From Hydrogenovibrio crunogenus (GTDB taxonomy: Bacteria; Pseudomonadota; Gammaproteobacteria; Thiomicrospirales; Thiomicrospiraceae), in NCBI RefSeq assembly GCF_004786015.1, contig NZ_CP032096.1, positions 124,001 to 188,000 of the forward strand: a DNA stretch of 64,000 nt, given 5' to 3'. How positions within the stretch are numbered: position 1 is the stretch's first letter; each line of letters opens with the position of its first letter. Below the pieces are notes generated by a model. The model had not been told where the DNA came from. It saw nothing but the letters and a program-made list of their open reading frames with translations, and did not search any database. The position numbers and the translations under genes were made by a program. Shown piece by piece: positions 19,016-28,239 of the stretch.

Positions 19016-19428
19016 TAGCTAGTAACTCCTTAAAATTTGTTTTTCTCACTCTAACGCCTACACGAATACCCGAATAAGTTTGAGGGAGTCGTATGGGAAG
19101 AAGCCAGAATCGAGATAAGATATTTCACCTAGAAATATGGAAGGGAATTTGTAGACAAACACCCAGTTCATTGTATGGTGAACGTTGAATTTTTGAAATT
19201 TCGATAATTATTACATTGTTTTTACCCGTAATGCAAGAAAAATTTGAAAATAGTTTTTGTTTTTCGGTCAAAAATAACATAAAGCCGCTTAGAGCTTGAT
19301 GAAACGGCCTTTTATCCGCCTCTTGCTTGGCAAAATAGGATGCCGAGAGAGGAATAAAAGATGCTCAAAATCATAAAATCCCTTAGGATATGCGCTAATA
19401 AAACGATAACAGTTTGGTTCAAGTTTGA
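19016..19428. other. 413-base intergenic region, trxA / uvrD
   Basis: Divergent promoter region. I see no coding frame. Two adjacent imperfect hairpins lie near the uvrD side (AAAGCCG...CGGCCTTT at 19281-19313 and CCTCT...AGAGG at 19319-19352); together they could be a small RNA or leader structure, without firm support. Confidence 0.4.
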
Positions 19429-21654
19429 ATGGATATTTCACATATATTAAACGACTTAAATGATGCACAACGTGAAGCCGTGACGGTGGACGATCAACAT
19501 GCGTTGATTTTAGCAGGCGCTGGCAGTGGTAAAACGCGGGTTTTGGTGCATCGCATTGCCTGGTTGACTCAGGTAATGGGATTTTCCGCTTACAACATTC
19601 TGGCGGTCACTTTTACCAATAAAGCCGCCAGTGAAATGCGTGGCCGTGTCGAGGCGTTGATCGGCAACCAATCACAAGGTATGACGATGGGGACTTTTCA
19701 TGGCATCGCCTACCGGTTGCTACGCACCCATTATAAAGAAGTCGGGCTACCACAGAGTTTCCAGATTCTCGATTCGGATGACCAGAAACGAGTGATTAAA
19801 CGTCTGTTAAAAGCGTTAGAGCTGGATGAGGCGCAATGGCCTCACAAGCAAGTGCAAGCCTTTATTAATGGTGAGAAGGAAGAAGGGCGACGTCCACATC
19901 ATATTGATCCGGGTCATAACCCTTATGTGCGTCAAATGGTACAAATTTATCAAGCCTATGAGGAGCAGTGTAAACGGGCAGGCCTGGTCGATTTTGCAGA
20001 ACTTTTATTGCGAGCGCATGAACTTTGGTTAAAAAATCCACAAGTATTGGCGCATTACCAAGCGCGGTTTCGGCATATTTTGGTGGACGAGTTTCAAGAC
20101 ACCAACAGCTTACAATATGCTTGGCTTCGGGTATTGGCCGGCGCCAGTGGCCGATTATTCATTGTCGGAGATGACGACCAGTCGATTTATGGGTGGCGTG
20201 GGGCTAAAATTGAAAACATTCGTCGCTTTGATGAAGATTTTTCTGACGTCAAAACCGTTCGTTTGGAGCAAAACTATCGTTCCACCGGCACGATTCTGAA
20301 AGCGGCTAATGGCCTGATTGCGTTCAACCAGGACCGGATGGGGAAAAATCTTTGGAGTGCCGGTGAGGAAGGTGAGCCGATTCGCATCTATGAAGCTTTC
20401 AATGAGTTGGACGAAGCCCGTTATGTGTGTAACCAAATTGAAGGTTGGTGTGAGCAAGGAGGGAGTCGTTCCGAAGTTGCGGTTTTGTATCGTTCCAATG
20501 CGCAATCTCGTGTGATGGAGCAAGCCCTGTTGCAAGCACAGATTCCATATCGCGTGTATGGTGGTCTACGCTTCTATGATCGTGCTGAAATAAAAGATGT
20601 GTTGGCGTATTTACGCTTACTGGTCAATACCGAAGATGATGCCGCTTTTGAGCGGGTTTATAATCATCCGCCGCGAGGAATCGGGAATAAAACAGCCGAC
20701 CAGATTCGAGAAGTGGCCCGCATGCAGGAAATTTCATTATGGCAAGCCGCTTCACAAATGGCGCAGGATGGTTTGACCGCACGCGCAAAAACAGCCGTAA
20801 ATGGATTTTTATCTTTAATCGAGTCGCTAAAAGACAGCACGGCCGAATTAAGTTTACAAGATCAGGTTATTCAGGTGATTTCACGTTCTGGCTTGCAATT
20901 GCATTTTGAAAAAGACACCTCTGAACAAGGTCAAAGCCGGCTTGAAAACCTAGATGAGCTGATTAATGCCGTGAGTGTGTTTAAACCGGCGCAAAATAAT
21001 GAAACCGTGGAGGGCGTTGCGCCGGAAGAGGCGGTGATGACCAAAGCGTTTGATCAACCTAATTTTGAAAACCTCTTGGCGGAGTTCTTGGCACAAGCTG
21101 CTTTGGAAGCGGGTGAACAACAAGCGGACCAGTGGGAATCTTCGGTTCAGCTGATGACGTTACACGCGGCGAAAGGGCTTGAATTTCCGCTGGTGTTTAT
21201 GATTGGCTTGGAGGAAGGGCTTTTTCCCTCTCAACAATCACAGGAAGACCCTTATCGTTTAGAAGAAGAACGTCGCCTGGCCTATGTTGGGGTAACGCGA
21301 GCGGAAAAACAGTTAATGATTTCTTTTGCCAATCGACGTCGAATGCATGGCTCGGAATTTTATCCGTTGCCTTCACGCTTCATTAAAGAAATCCCGGATG
21401 ACTGTGTTCAAATGGTACGTTTAAGTGGTTCGGTTAAGCATTATGGCGACACAACATCCTCTGCCAATCAAGGGTTTGCATTACCGAACGAGTCAGGCTT
21501 TTCTGTTGGCGAAAATGTTTTTCATCAAAAGTTTGGTGAAGGCACGGTGCTCGGAACCGAAGGGGCGGGCGACCATGCCCGTGTTCAAGTCAACTTTACG
21601 CATGCCGGCACGAAATGGTTAGTGGCGGCGTTTGCCAAACTTGAGAAGCGTTAA
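19429..21654 (+). CDS. uvrD: DNA helicase II
   Basis: 741 residues; SF1A 3'-5' helicase of nucleotide-excision and mismatch repair. Motifs: LNDAQREAV (Q motif), LAGAGSGKTRVLVHRIAWL (Walker A), VTFTNKAASEM, VDEFQDTN, VGDDDQSIYGWRGA, LEQNYRST, TLHAAKGLEF and VGVTRAEK. The protein aligns well with E. coli UvrD throughout, including the C-terminal Tudor-like end (GEGTVLGTEGAG), which favours UvrD over Rep. The ATPase gene begins immediately after its stop. Confidence 0.96.
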   Translation: MDISHILNDLNDAQREAVTVDDQHALILAGAGSGKTRVLVHRIAWLTQVMGFSAYNILAVTFTNKAASEMRGRVEALIGNQSQGMTMGTFHGIAYRLLRTHYKEVGLPQSFQILDSDDQKRVIKRLLKALELDEAQWPHKQVQAFINGEKEEGRRPHHIDPGHNPYVRQMVQIYQAYEEQCKRAGLVDFAELLLRAHELWLKNPQVLAHYQARFRHILVDEFQDTNSLQYAWLRVLAGASGRLFIVGDDDQSIYGWRGAKIENIRRFDEDFSDVKTVRLEQNYRSTGTILKAANGLIAFNQDRMGKNLWSAGEEGEPIRIYEAFNELDEARYVCNQIEGWCEQGGSRSEVAVLYRSNAQSRVMEQALLQAQIPYRVYGGLRFYDRAEIKDVLAYLRLLVNTEDDAAFERVYNHPPRGIGNKTADQIREVARMQEISLWQAASQMAQDGLTARAKTAVNGFLSLIESLKDSTAELSLQDQVIQVISRSGLQLHFEKDTSEQGQSRLENLDELINAVSVFKPAQNNETVEGVAPEEAVMTKAFDQPNFENLLAEFLAQAALEAGEQQADQWESSVQLMTLHAAKGLEFPLVFMIGLEEGLFPSQQSQEDPYRLEEERRLAYVGVTRAEKQLMISFANRRRMHGSEFYPLPSRFIKEIPDDCVQMVRLSGSVKHYGDTTSSANQGFALPNESGFSVGENVFHQKFGEGTVLGTEGAGDHARVQVNFTHAGTKWLVAAFAKLEKR
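19978..19987. repeat. Near-match to CCAGGCCTGG (9/10)
   Basis: GCAGGCCTGG inside uvrD, read as part of Arg-Ala-Gly-Leu. One base short of the full palindrome. Confidence 0.5.
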
Positions 21655-22260
21655 ATGTTTCAAGTCGATACTCTTTCAAAACGTCCATTTTTAAATCCGG
21701 TTTCTTTTTCCTTGGCGGTTAATGAGGTGTTGGTCGTTTCCGGCGTTTCAGGTTCTGGAAAGTCGGTTTTGCTGCGCGCGTTGGCCGATTTAGACCCTCA
21801 TGAAGGACGTGTGTTCTTGGATGAGAAAGAGCAAGCAGACTGGAAAGCGACCAAGTGGCGTAAAAAAGTGATGTGGTTTCCCGCAGAAACCGCTTGGTGG
21901 GAAGATTCCGTTGCGGCCCATTTTCCGGAAAGCAATCCAAAAAATACCCAGGCCTGGTGGTCTTCAGCAATCGAAAAACTGTCTTTGCCTGCCAGTATTT
22001 TAAGGCAGTCGGTTGATAAGCTTTCCAGTGGGGAAAAGCAACGCTTGGCACTGATTCGAGGGTTGATTGAAAAGCCACAGGTTTTGTTGTTGGATGAAAT
22101 TACAGCGAATCTTGACCCCCAATCCACCTTAGCGGTCGAAGCGTTGATTTTAGAGTATTTATCTGAACATCAGGCGTGTGCCGTTTGGGTAACGCATGAT
22201 CCGCAACAGGCAGAACGCGTTGCCAGCCAGAAAATTGAACTGGGTCGTGAGAGCGACTAA
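21655..22260 (+). CDS. Orphan ABC transporter ATP-binding protein
   Basis: 201 residues. Complete nucleotide-binding domain: Walker A GVSGSGKS, signature LSSGEKQRLALIRG, Walker B VLLLDEITANLD, and switch His in VTHDP. Short NBDs like this resemble the YbbL/FetA group, but no permease or binding protein is next to it. The ATG directly abuts the uvrD stop (TAAATG), implying coupled translation, and mnmC starts 30 bases later. The substrate is unknown; a partner elsewhere or a non-transport role is possible. Confidence 0.8.
   Translation: MFQVDTLSKRPFLNPVSFSLAVNEVLVVSGVSGSGKSVLLRALADLDPHEGRVFLDEKEQADWKATKWRKKVMWFPAETAWWEDSVAAHFPESNPKNTQAWWSSAIEKLSLPASILRQSVDKLSSGEKQRLALIRGLIEKPQVLLLDEITANLDPQSTLAVEALILEYLSEHQACAVWVTHDPQQAERVASQKIELGRESD
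21948..21957. repeat. CCAGGCCTGG palindrome, copy 4 (in ABC ATPase)
   Basis: Exact copy within the orphan ATPase gene, read Gln-Ala-Trp. Confidence 0.88.
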
Positions 22261-22290
22261 GCACCTTAAATTGAAGAATATCGAGGTCTA

Positions 22291-24321
22291 ATGTCAACTT
22301 CATCTGCTTGTTCTAACGGCTCAAAATTCACACCTAAGCTTGAGCGTGCGCAAATTACCTGGTCTGAGGAAGGTGTGCCCGTATCGACCATGTTTGACGA
22401 TGTGTATTACTCCAGATTAGATGGGTTAGCGGAAGTGGATTATATTTTCTTGGAGCATAATCAGCTTGCCCCGCGATTTGAAGACTTATCTCCTAACAGT
22501 CGGTTTTGCATTATGGAAACAGGGTTTGGCGCGGGGCTGAACTTTCTAAAAACCTGTCAGCTTTGGTTGGAAAAAGCGCCAGCTGATGCGCATCTGCATT
22601 TTATTTCATTTGAAAAATTTCCATTGACGCAATCTGAGTTGGCAAAAGCGCATCAAGTGTTTGGAGAATTAACAGAGCTTTCTAGTGCGTTATTAAATGT
22701 TTATCCGCTTCCTTTACCCGGTTGGCATGATGTGTTCATGTCTGACCCGCGCATTAGATTAACGCTTTGGTTTGGCGATTTGATGAAGGGGTTGCCGGAG
22801 TTTGATGGTCCAGTGGATGCTTGGTTTTTGGATGGGTTTACGCCGCGAAAGAATCCAGGTATGTGGCAAGCGGAATTGTTTTTACAGATGGCTCGTTTGA
22901 GTGATGAACACACAACCTATGCTACTTTTACCGCAGCGGGAGAAGTGAGAAGAGGGCTGGAAAAACATGGGTTTGAAGTTGAAAAAGCCCCTGGCTATGC
23001 GCAAAAGCGGGAAATGTGTTTTGGGCGTTACGTGCACCCACGGCCATTTTCTTCCAAAACGCCTTGGTTCGAAAAACCTAAAAATATCAACCCTTCTCCC
23101 AAAAAAGCGATTGTAATCGGTGCCGGGTTGGCCGGTGCAACGGTGGCGTACCAGTTAGCCACTCAAGGACTGTCGGTGACGGTCTTGGAGCAAGAAGCCG
23201 TTGTTTCGCAGCAAGCTTCCGGTAATCTGGCCGGTGCGATTCACCCTTTGGTGACGGCAGACTGGAATCTACGCAGTCAGTTTTATTTGAAAGGTTTCGA
23301 AAGCAGTTTGCGTTGGCTAAAGCCTTGGTTTGAATCAAACCATATTGTGGGTCAGCAAAATGGATTGATGCAATTGGCCATGACTGAAACCATGCACCAA
23401 CGCTTACAAGAAGCGTTACAAAGGGTCGGTTTGCCGGAGTCTTTTGCCTACTGGTGTAACTCGGAACAAGCCAGTGATTTGATTGGTCAAAAAACCGATC
23501 ATGAAGGGCTTTTTTTTCCAGAAGCTGGCTGGGTTCAGCCGGCTTCGGTGGTGGCTCAGTGTTTGGCACACGAAGCGATTGACTTAAACCTGGAAGAAAC
23601 AGTGGTTGACATGCAACCACTAAAAACTCAAAACAGCCAGGCCTGGCAAGTTTCGACAATCCGTGCCGCTTACCAAGCCGATGTCGTCGTCGTGGCGACG
23701 GGTGCTTTAAATGAAATTTTGAACAATCAATTGAATTTACCCATTCGTCCAGTAAAAGGGCAGGTGTCTCATTTTGAACCAGAAGATTTGAAAGGCATGT
23801 TAAAGACAACGGTAACGCATCGCGGTTATTCTGTTTGTGGTGATTTTGGCGCACAATCGCCCTACACGGCAATCAGTGGAGCAACTTTTGAAGCCCCTGA
23901 TCGGTCGCCGACAATGTCTGAAGCCTCTCATGTAGAGAACCAGCGTTTGGCAAAAGAAGCTTTGCCGGAATGGTTGGCAGATTCTACCGTGACAGCGGGT
24001 AAAGTGGGGTTTCGTCCCACAACGCCGGATCATCTGCCCGTGATTGGAGCTGTGCCTGATTTCGAATGGATGAAAAAGGCCTATTTTGAGCAGTCTCATA
24101 CTCATGCGGTGTATCGTTATGCTGAACAGCAGTATCAGCCTGGGTTGTATGTTTCGAATGGGCATGGTGCACGCGGCTTGATGTCTGTGTTTCTGGCAGC
24201 AGAAATCATTGGCGCGATGGTATCGGGGAATGCGCAGGTAATGCCAAAAAGTTTGTATCATGCCGTGCACCCAGCCCGTTTTGCAATTCGACATTGGCGA
24301 AGCGGAAAAGGGATGCTGTAA
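22291..24321 (+). CDS. mnmC: Bifunctional tRNA wobble-uridine modification enzyme MnmC
   Basis: 676 residues. The N-terminal half is the SAM-dependent methyltransferase (FDDVYYSRLDGLAE, METGFGAGLNFL, DAWFLDGFTPRKNPGMW); the C-terminal half is a FAD oxidoreductase with AIVIGAGLAGATVAYQLA. Together they turn cmnm5s2U34 into mnm5s2U34 in tRNA. Length and fusion order match the gammaproteobacterial enzyme. It sits 30 bases after the ABC ATPase and may be co-transcribed with uvrD. Confidence 0.96.
   Translation: MSTSSACSNGSKFTPKLERAQITWSEEGVPVSTMFDDVYYSRLDGLAEVDYIFLEHNQLAPRFEDLSPNSRFCIMETGFGAGLNFLKTCQLWLEKAPADAHLHFISFEKFPLTQSELAKAHQVFGELTELSSALLNVYPLPLPGWHDVFMSDPRIRLTLWFGDLMKGLPEFDGPVDAWFLDGFTPRKNPGMWQAELFLQMARLSDEHTTYATFTAAGEVRRGLEKHGFEVEKAPGYAQKREMCFGRYVHPRPFSSKTPWFEKPKNINPSPKKAIVIGAGLAGATVAYQLATQGLSVTVLEQEAVVSQQASGNLAGAIHPLVTADWNLRSQFYLKGFESSLRWLKPWFESNHIVGQQNGLMQLAMTETMHQRLQEALQRVGLPESFAYWCNSEQASDLIGQKTDHEGLFFPEAGWVQPASVVAQCLAHEAIDLNLEETVVDMQPLKTQNSQAWQVSTIRAAYQADVVVVATGALNEILNNQLNLPIRPVKGQVSHFEPEDLKGMLKTTVTHRGYSVCGDFGAQSPYTAISGATFEAPDRSPTMSEASHVENQRLAKEALPEWLADSTVTAGKVGFRPTTPDHLPVIGAVPDFEWMKKAYFEQSHTHAVYRYAEQQYQPGLYVSNGHGARGLMSVFLAAEIIGAMVSGNAQVMPKSLYHAVHPARFAIRHWRSGKGML
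23637..23646. repeat. CCAGGCCTGG palindrome, copy 5 (in mnmC)
   Basis: Exact copy within the FAD domain of mnmC, read Gln-Ala-Trp. The flanks extend it to GCCAGGCCTGGC. Confidence 0.88.
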
Positions 24322-24468
24322 AGAGCATTTTTAATAAATTAAGATTTTTAAGACTGTTTCCAATATTCTCATGGTTGGAATCGCATAAAATAATCACCAT
24401 AAAATGTATTTTAAAGTATCGTTTAGGTAAACTACCCTTACTATCGTCATCTTTTATAAGGAATCTGT

Positions 24469-24657
24469 ATGAAAATTGTTTTGATACTCGCAGGGGTCAT
24501 CATCTTAGCCATTATGTTTGATTGGTTTGGTAGTCGGGAGATTATCAGTTCAGGTCTGGAGTCGACACAATCAGCCTTCGATAAAGTTCAGGAGACTGGA
24601 GATGGTATTTCAGAATCCGTAGAAAGAATCAGTAATGCGCAAAAAGGAGCAGAGTAA
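24469..24657 (+). CDS. Small single-pass membrane protein, unknown
   Basis: 62 residues. An N-terminal hydrophobic segment (VLILAGVIILAIMFDWF, about residues 4-20) is followed by an acidic, Ser/Glu-rich amphipathic tail. AAGGAATC precedes the ATG. It ends 2 bases before the YfaZ-like gene, so the two are probably one transcript; it may assist that protein's export or be an independent envelope factor. I do not recognise a family. Confidence 0.6.
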   Translation: MKIVLILAGVIILAIMFDWFGSREIISSGLESTQSAFDKVQETGDGISESVERISNAQKGAE

Positions 24658-24659
24658 GT

Positions 24660-25253
24660 ATGAAATTGTTTAAGCAGTTACGTAAATGTATGTTAATCGT
24701 CGGGATGGGTTCTCTTTCAATGGGGGCTTATGCGATTGAAGGGAATGCCGGTCTGGATTTATCGCTGTCTAATGATGCCGGGAATATTGGACTTTATTCT
24801 TTGCGTGAAACCCCTCATGAATTGACGAATCTGGGGGCGGATTTTCTGTTTAACAGTAAAAGCGATCGTTTTTTAGATATATACGGAAGTTTGGCTAGAA
24901 AAGGCTTGCTAGGAAATAAAAATCTTGAGTTAGGTTTAAAAGGTAAGTTGTTTTATATTGATGAAGATAAAAACAATCGAGATGGTTACGGTCTGATGAT
25001 CGGTGGGTTGGGTCGTTATTGGATGCCGACTGAAATTCCAGCAGCGGTTGCGATGGAATACCTTTATGCGCCGGCTATTGTCACGTCTGGAGACGCTGAT
25101 ACGGCTTCAGAATTCAATGCCCGTGTTGAAATGAGAATTTTGCCAAGTGCGGTTGGTTATGTCGGTTATAGAAAACTTAATATGGAATTCAACAACACTA
25201 ACTATGAAGTGGATGACAGTTTTCATATTGGTGTGAGAGTGGCTTTTCAGTAA
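24660..25253 (+). CDS. YfaZ-family outer-membrane protein
   Basis: 197 residues with a signal peptide (LIVGMGSLSMGAYA, cleavage before IEGN) and then alternating beta-strand sequence ending in Phe-Gln, as in small outer-membrane barrels. Segments such as DRFLDIYGSLARKGLLG, LGLKGKLFYID and YVGYRKLNMEF fit the YfaZ family, whose role is unknown. A strong terminator follows 15 bases later. Confidence 0.68.
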   Translation: MKLFKQLRKCMLIVGMGSLSMGAYAIEGNAGLDLSLSNDAGNIGLYSLRETPHELTNLGADFLFNSKSDRFLDIYGSLARKGLLGNKNLELGLKGKLFYIDEDKNNRDGYGLMIGGLGRYWMPTEIPAAVAMEYLYAPAIVTSGDADTASEFNARVEMRILPSAVGYVGYRKLNMEFNNTNYEVDDSFHIGVRVAFQ

Positions 25254-25267
25254 GATTTGATGTGTTT

Positions 25268-25297
25268 TAAAAAGGCTCCTTAAAGGAGCCTTTTTTA
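25268..25297. terminator. Bidirectional terminator after yfaZ-like gene
   Basis: AAAAAGGCTCCTT and AAGGAGCCTTTTT form a perfect stem with A and T runs on both sides, between convergent genes. Confidence 0.92.
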
Positions 25298-25312
25298 TTT
25301 TTGACGTTCGGA

Positions 25313-26887
25313 TTAACTTTCTTCAAACCCAGGGATCTGACTGTGATCTACTTCATCAATCTGTTCGGGGGTCAGGTAAGCCTTGGCATAGGTCAGATAG
25401 ACTTTTTCTCTAATGAACAGGTTGAATAAATCCGGGTCTATGTGTCCTTCTTGTTTCATGAACCCTAAAATTCGTAGGCTTTCAGAAAGGGTCTTGGCTT
25501 TCTTATAAGGGCGGTCGCCGGCAGATAAAGCCTCGAAAATATCGGCAATACCCATGATTCTGGCAGGGATTGAAAGTTCTTCTCGTGTCAGTTGGTTCGG
25601 GTAGCCTTTACCATCCATTCTTTCATGATGGCCGCCAGCGTATTCGGATACGCGCTGTAATTCCTTAGGGAAAGGCAAAATATCCAACATGTGAATCGAC
25701 ATAGCGGCGTGATCCTGCATGATAGTCCGCTCTTCATCATTGAGGGTGCCTCGGCTAATATTGAGGTTAAGAAATTCATTCTCGCTCAGCATGGGGTTTT
25801 CAGTACCTTCCAGTGTTTGGAAAGTTTCAGATTGAACGGTTTCTAAAAATGTTGCGGATGCTTCTGTGAAGAACTCTTTGCCTATATTGATGTCTTGGAT
25901 CCGTTGGTAGAGTTCATAATATTTTTTTTGCGAGGCTTTGATCTCTTCTAGAGGAATGTTGTGTTGCTTGACCAATGATTGAAAAGCTTTTAAATTTAAG
26001 CGGGTTTTAATGAGCTCAATGCGGTCGAATACAGTTTCAAGTTTAGTGGATTTATCCATAATGTATTCAGGCGTGGTTAATTTGCCGCAATCATGGAGCC
26101 AGGCAGCGGTTTCCAATTCAAAAAAATCACTTTCATCCATCTGAAAATCTTTGAAATCAGGATGGTTTGAATTGGAAGCTGCTTCCGCCAACATCATAGT
26201 AATTACCGGAACTCTTTGACAGTGTTCACCAGTGTAAGGAGATTTTTTATCAATCGCATCGGCAACCATCTTGCTGAAGGCTTCAAAAAGTTGCTTATGT
26301 TCATTAATCAGTTGACGGTTGGTCAGTGCGACAGAGGCTTGTGAAGCCAAAGATCGCGCTAAGCTTTCCGATTCCTTTGAGAAAGGGATAACCTTCCCTT
26401 CTTTGTCGGTCGCATTGACCAGTTGTAATACACCGATGACGTCTTGGTCGAAGTTCTTCAGAGGAATGGTAAGCATCGATTGTGTGCGGTAATGAAATTG
26501 CTGGTCAAATGCTAAGGCGCCAGAGAAATCAAAGTCCTGTGCAGTGTAGATATCTTTCAGGTTAACCGTTTCACCCTTAATTGCGACATAGCTGGAAACG
26601 GTTGTTAGATTTTCGTTACCCGAGGACAGTGTTAAGGGAATTGCTGAAAACGTAATCGGCTCAGAATGATTCCCGCCAAGCCGAATACCAAGAGAGGTAT
26701 TCTGAACCACATCAAAATGGAGCATGTTTTGATCGATTATGCGGTATAGCGTTCCTCCATCAGCATGCGTTAAAGTCTGGGCACTGGTTAATATTTGTTG
26801 TAACAGCGTGGGAGTGTCGCTTTCAGCTGAGAGTGCGATGCCGACTTGATTGAGTTGTTCAATCTTTTCGAGTAAAGAGGCGTTCAT
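25313..26887 (-). CDS. GAF and HD-GYP domain protein
   Basis: 524 residues. An N-terminal GAF domain (about 15-190) is followed by an HD-GYP domain: HCQRV (222-226), HD in WLHDCGK (265-266), HHERMDGKGYP with GYP at 428-430, and ARIMGIADIFEALSAGDRPY. HD-GYP enzymes hydrolyse c-di-GMP or related cyclic dinucleotides, and the metal-site residues look intact. About 85 extra residues (295-380) separate the HD and GYP parts, longer than in simple HD-GYP proteins. The GAF ligand is unknown. Monocistronic; diverges from the MBL-fold gene. Confidence 0.88.
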   Translation of the reverse strand: MNASLLEKIEQLNQVGIALSAESDTPTLLQQILTSAQTLTHADGGTLYRIIDQNMLHFDVVQNTSLGIRLGGNHSEPITFSAIPLTLSSGNENLTTVSSYVAIKGETVNLKDIYTAQDFDFSGALAFDQQFHYRTQSMLTIPLKNFDQDVIGVLQLVNATDKEGKVIPFSKESESLARSLASQASVALTNRQLINEHKQLFEAFSKMVADAIDKKSPYTGEHCQRVPVITMMLAEAASNSNHPDFKDFQMDESDFFELETAAWLHDCGKLTTPEYIMDKSTKLETVFDRIELIKTRLNLKAFQSLVKQHNIPLEEIKASQKKYYELYQRIQDINIGKEFFTEASATFLETVQSETFQTLEGTENPMLSENEFLNLNISRGTLNDEERTIMQDHAAMSIHMLDILPFPKELQRVSEYAGGHHERMDGKGYPNQLTREELSIPARIMGIADIFEALSAGDRPYKKAKTLSESLRILGFMKQEGHIDPDLFNLFIREKVYLTYAKAYLTPEQIDEVDHSQIPGFEES

Positions 26888-27002
26888 TGGAAACCTTTTG
26901 AAAACGGTAGCTCAGTTTGACATAAATTATTTATAATGTAAATTGTGTTAGAAGGCGTCTATTGCGTCAAATTATGGCTCATAATAATCCAGGTTACTGA
27001 GA

Positions 27003-27782
27003 ATGCAGTTACGAATTTTAGGGTGTAGTGGCGGCATTTCGCCAGGACAAGGAACCACTGCGTTTTTAGTGGACCAGACATTGTTGGTGGATGCCGGAAC
27101 AGGTGTGGAATCTCTGACTTATGAAGAGATGCAGCAAATCGAGGCGATTGTTTTAACACACAGTCATTTAGATCATATTTCTCATCTGCCTTTCTTACTG
27201 AAGAATCTTATTGGCAGCACGCATCAAACCCTTCAGGTTTATGCGCTGAGCCATACTGTTGATGCGCTTAAAAATCATATTTTTAATGATGTGATTTGGC
27301 CAGATTTTACCGTATTGCCATCACATGACAGCCCTTGTGTACAGTTAAACATCGTAAAATATGGCGATGTCCTGTCATTAGCAGATAAGCAGGTGGTGGT
27401 TTTGCCTGCTTATCATTCTGTACCCACAGCAGGATATTGGATCGGAAATGAGGACGCAGCGTTTGCCTTTAGTGGTGATTGTTTTCAGAACGATGATTTT
27501 TGGCGTGCTTTAAACAATTTACCTTCCGTCGATATGTTGATTATGGATAGTCAGTTTTCGAAAAAGGATAAGGCGCTTAGTGAATTAGCCAAGCATTATT
27601 ACCCTAGTGCACTCAAATTAGACCTAGAAAAATTGGATTATCGACCTCCGGTGTTTATCTCGCACTTGCCTGTGACGAATAAAGAAAAGCTGTTAACAGA
27701 AATCCGAACAGAACTTGCGCGCTGGACGCCGGAAGTGCTGGAAGCGAATCACGTTTATAATGTGACAAAAACAGAAACATAG
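27003..27782 (+). CDS. Class II 3',5'-cyclic-nucleotide phosphodiesterase-like MBL-fold protein
   Basis: 259 residues of metallo-beta-lactamase fold: LRILGCSGGISPGQGTTAFL, LLVDAGTG, metal-site THSHLDHISHLPFL, FAFSGDC and ISHLPVTNK. The GCSGG start and LDHISHLPFLLKN are characteristic of class II cyclic-nucleotide phosphodiesterases (yeast PDE1/CpdP type). Likely hydrolyses cAMP or a similar cyclic nucleotide. It stands first in a run with a receiver-domain gene 23 bases later, so both may tune second-messenger signalling. Confidence 0.8.
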   Translation: MQLRILGCSGGISPGQGTTAFLVDQTLLVDAGTGVESLTYEEMQQIEAIVLTHSHLDHISHLPFLLKNLIGSTHQTLQVYALSHTVDALKNHIFNDVIWPDFTVLPSHDSPCVQLNIVKYGDVLSLADKQVVVLPAYHSVPTAGYWIGNEDAAFAFSGDCFQNDDFWRALNNLPSVDMLIMDSQFSKKDKALSELAKHYYPSALKLDLEKLDYRPPVFISHLPVTNKEKLLTEIRTELARWTPEVLEANHVYNVTKTET

Positions 27783-27805
27783 CGATTGTTAGGAGTCGTT
27801 GCAGA

Positions 27806-28213
27806 ATGGAATCATTTAAAATTTTGCTGGTAGAGGATAACCTGGTTAACCAAAAAGTGGCGGTCGCACTGTTAGAAAAAATGGGGTATCAGGCTGATAT
27901 CACCGCCAATGGACAAGAAGCTCTGGAGGCACTGGCTCAAACCCCCTATGATTTGATTTTAATGGATTGTCAAATGCCGGTGAAAGATGGGTATGAGACT
28001 ACGCGTGCCATTAGAGCTCTGGACAATCCTTTGTCAGACATTCCCATTATTGCAATGACGGCTAATGCGATGGCTGGCGATGATGAGAAATGTTATGAAG
28101 CGGGTATGAATGACTATATGACCAAGCCTATTAACTCTAAGCTCATGGCGGAAAAAATAGACGCTTTCGCAAAACGAAAAAATGCTGCGAAACAGGTGAA
28201 TAAACATTGTTGA
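27806..28213 (+). CDS. Stand-alone response-regulator receiver domain
   Basis: 135 residues forming one CheY-like domain: LLVEDNLVNQKVA, phospho-acceptor Asp in LILMDCQMPVKDGYE, conserved Thr in AMTANAM, and Lys in MTKPIN. There is no output domain. The form resembles receiver domains of hybrid kinases, so it may shuttle phosphate to an Hpt protein such as the one at 54.2 kb, which is inference. Slightly overlaps the open frame ahead of the next gene. Confidence 0.88.
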   Translation: MESFKILLVEDNLVNQKVAVALLEKMGYQADITANGQEALEALAQTPYDLILMDCQMPVKDGYETTRAIRALDNPLSDIPIIAMTANAMAGDDEKCYEAGMNDYMTKPINSKLMAEKIDAFAKRKNAAKQVNKHC

Positions 28214-28239
28214 ATGAAAGCAGGGTAAACGAGAAAAAC

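Noticed and set aside
23087-24294. Long minus-strand frames opposite mnmC
   Set aside because: Shadows of mnmC, which has full-length family similarity on the plus strand.
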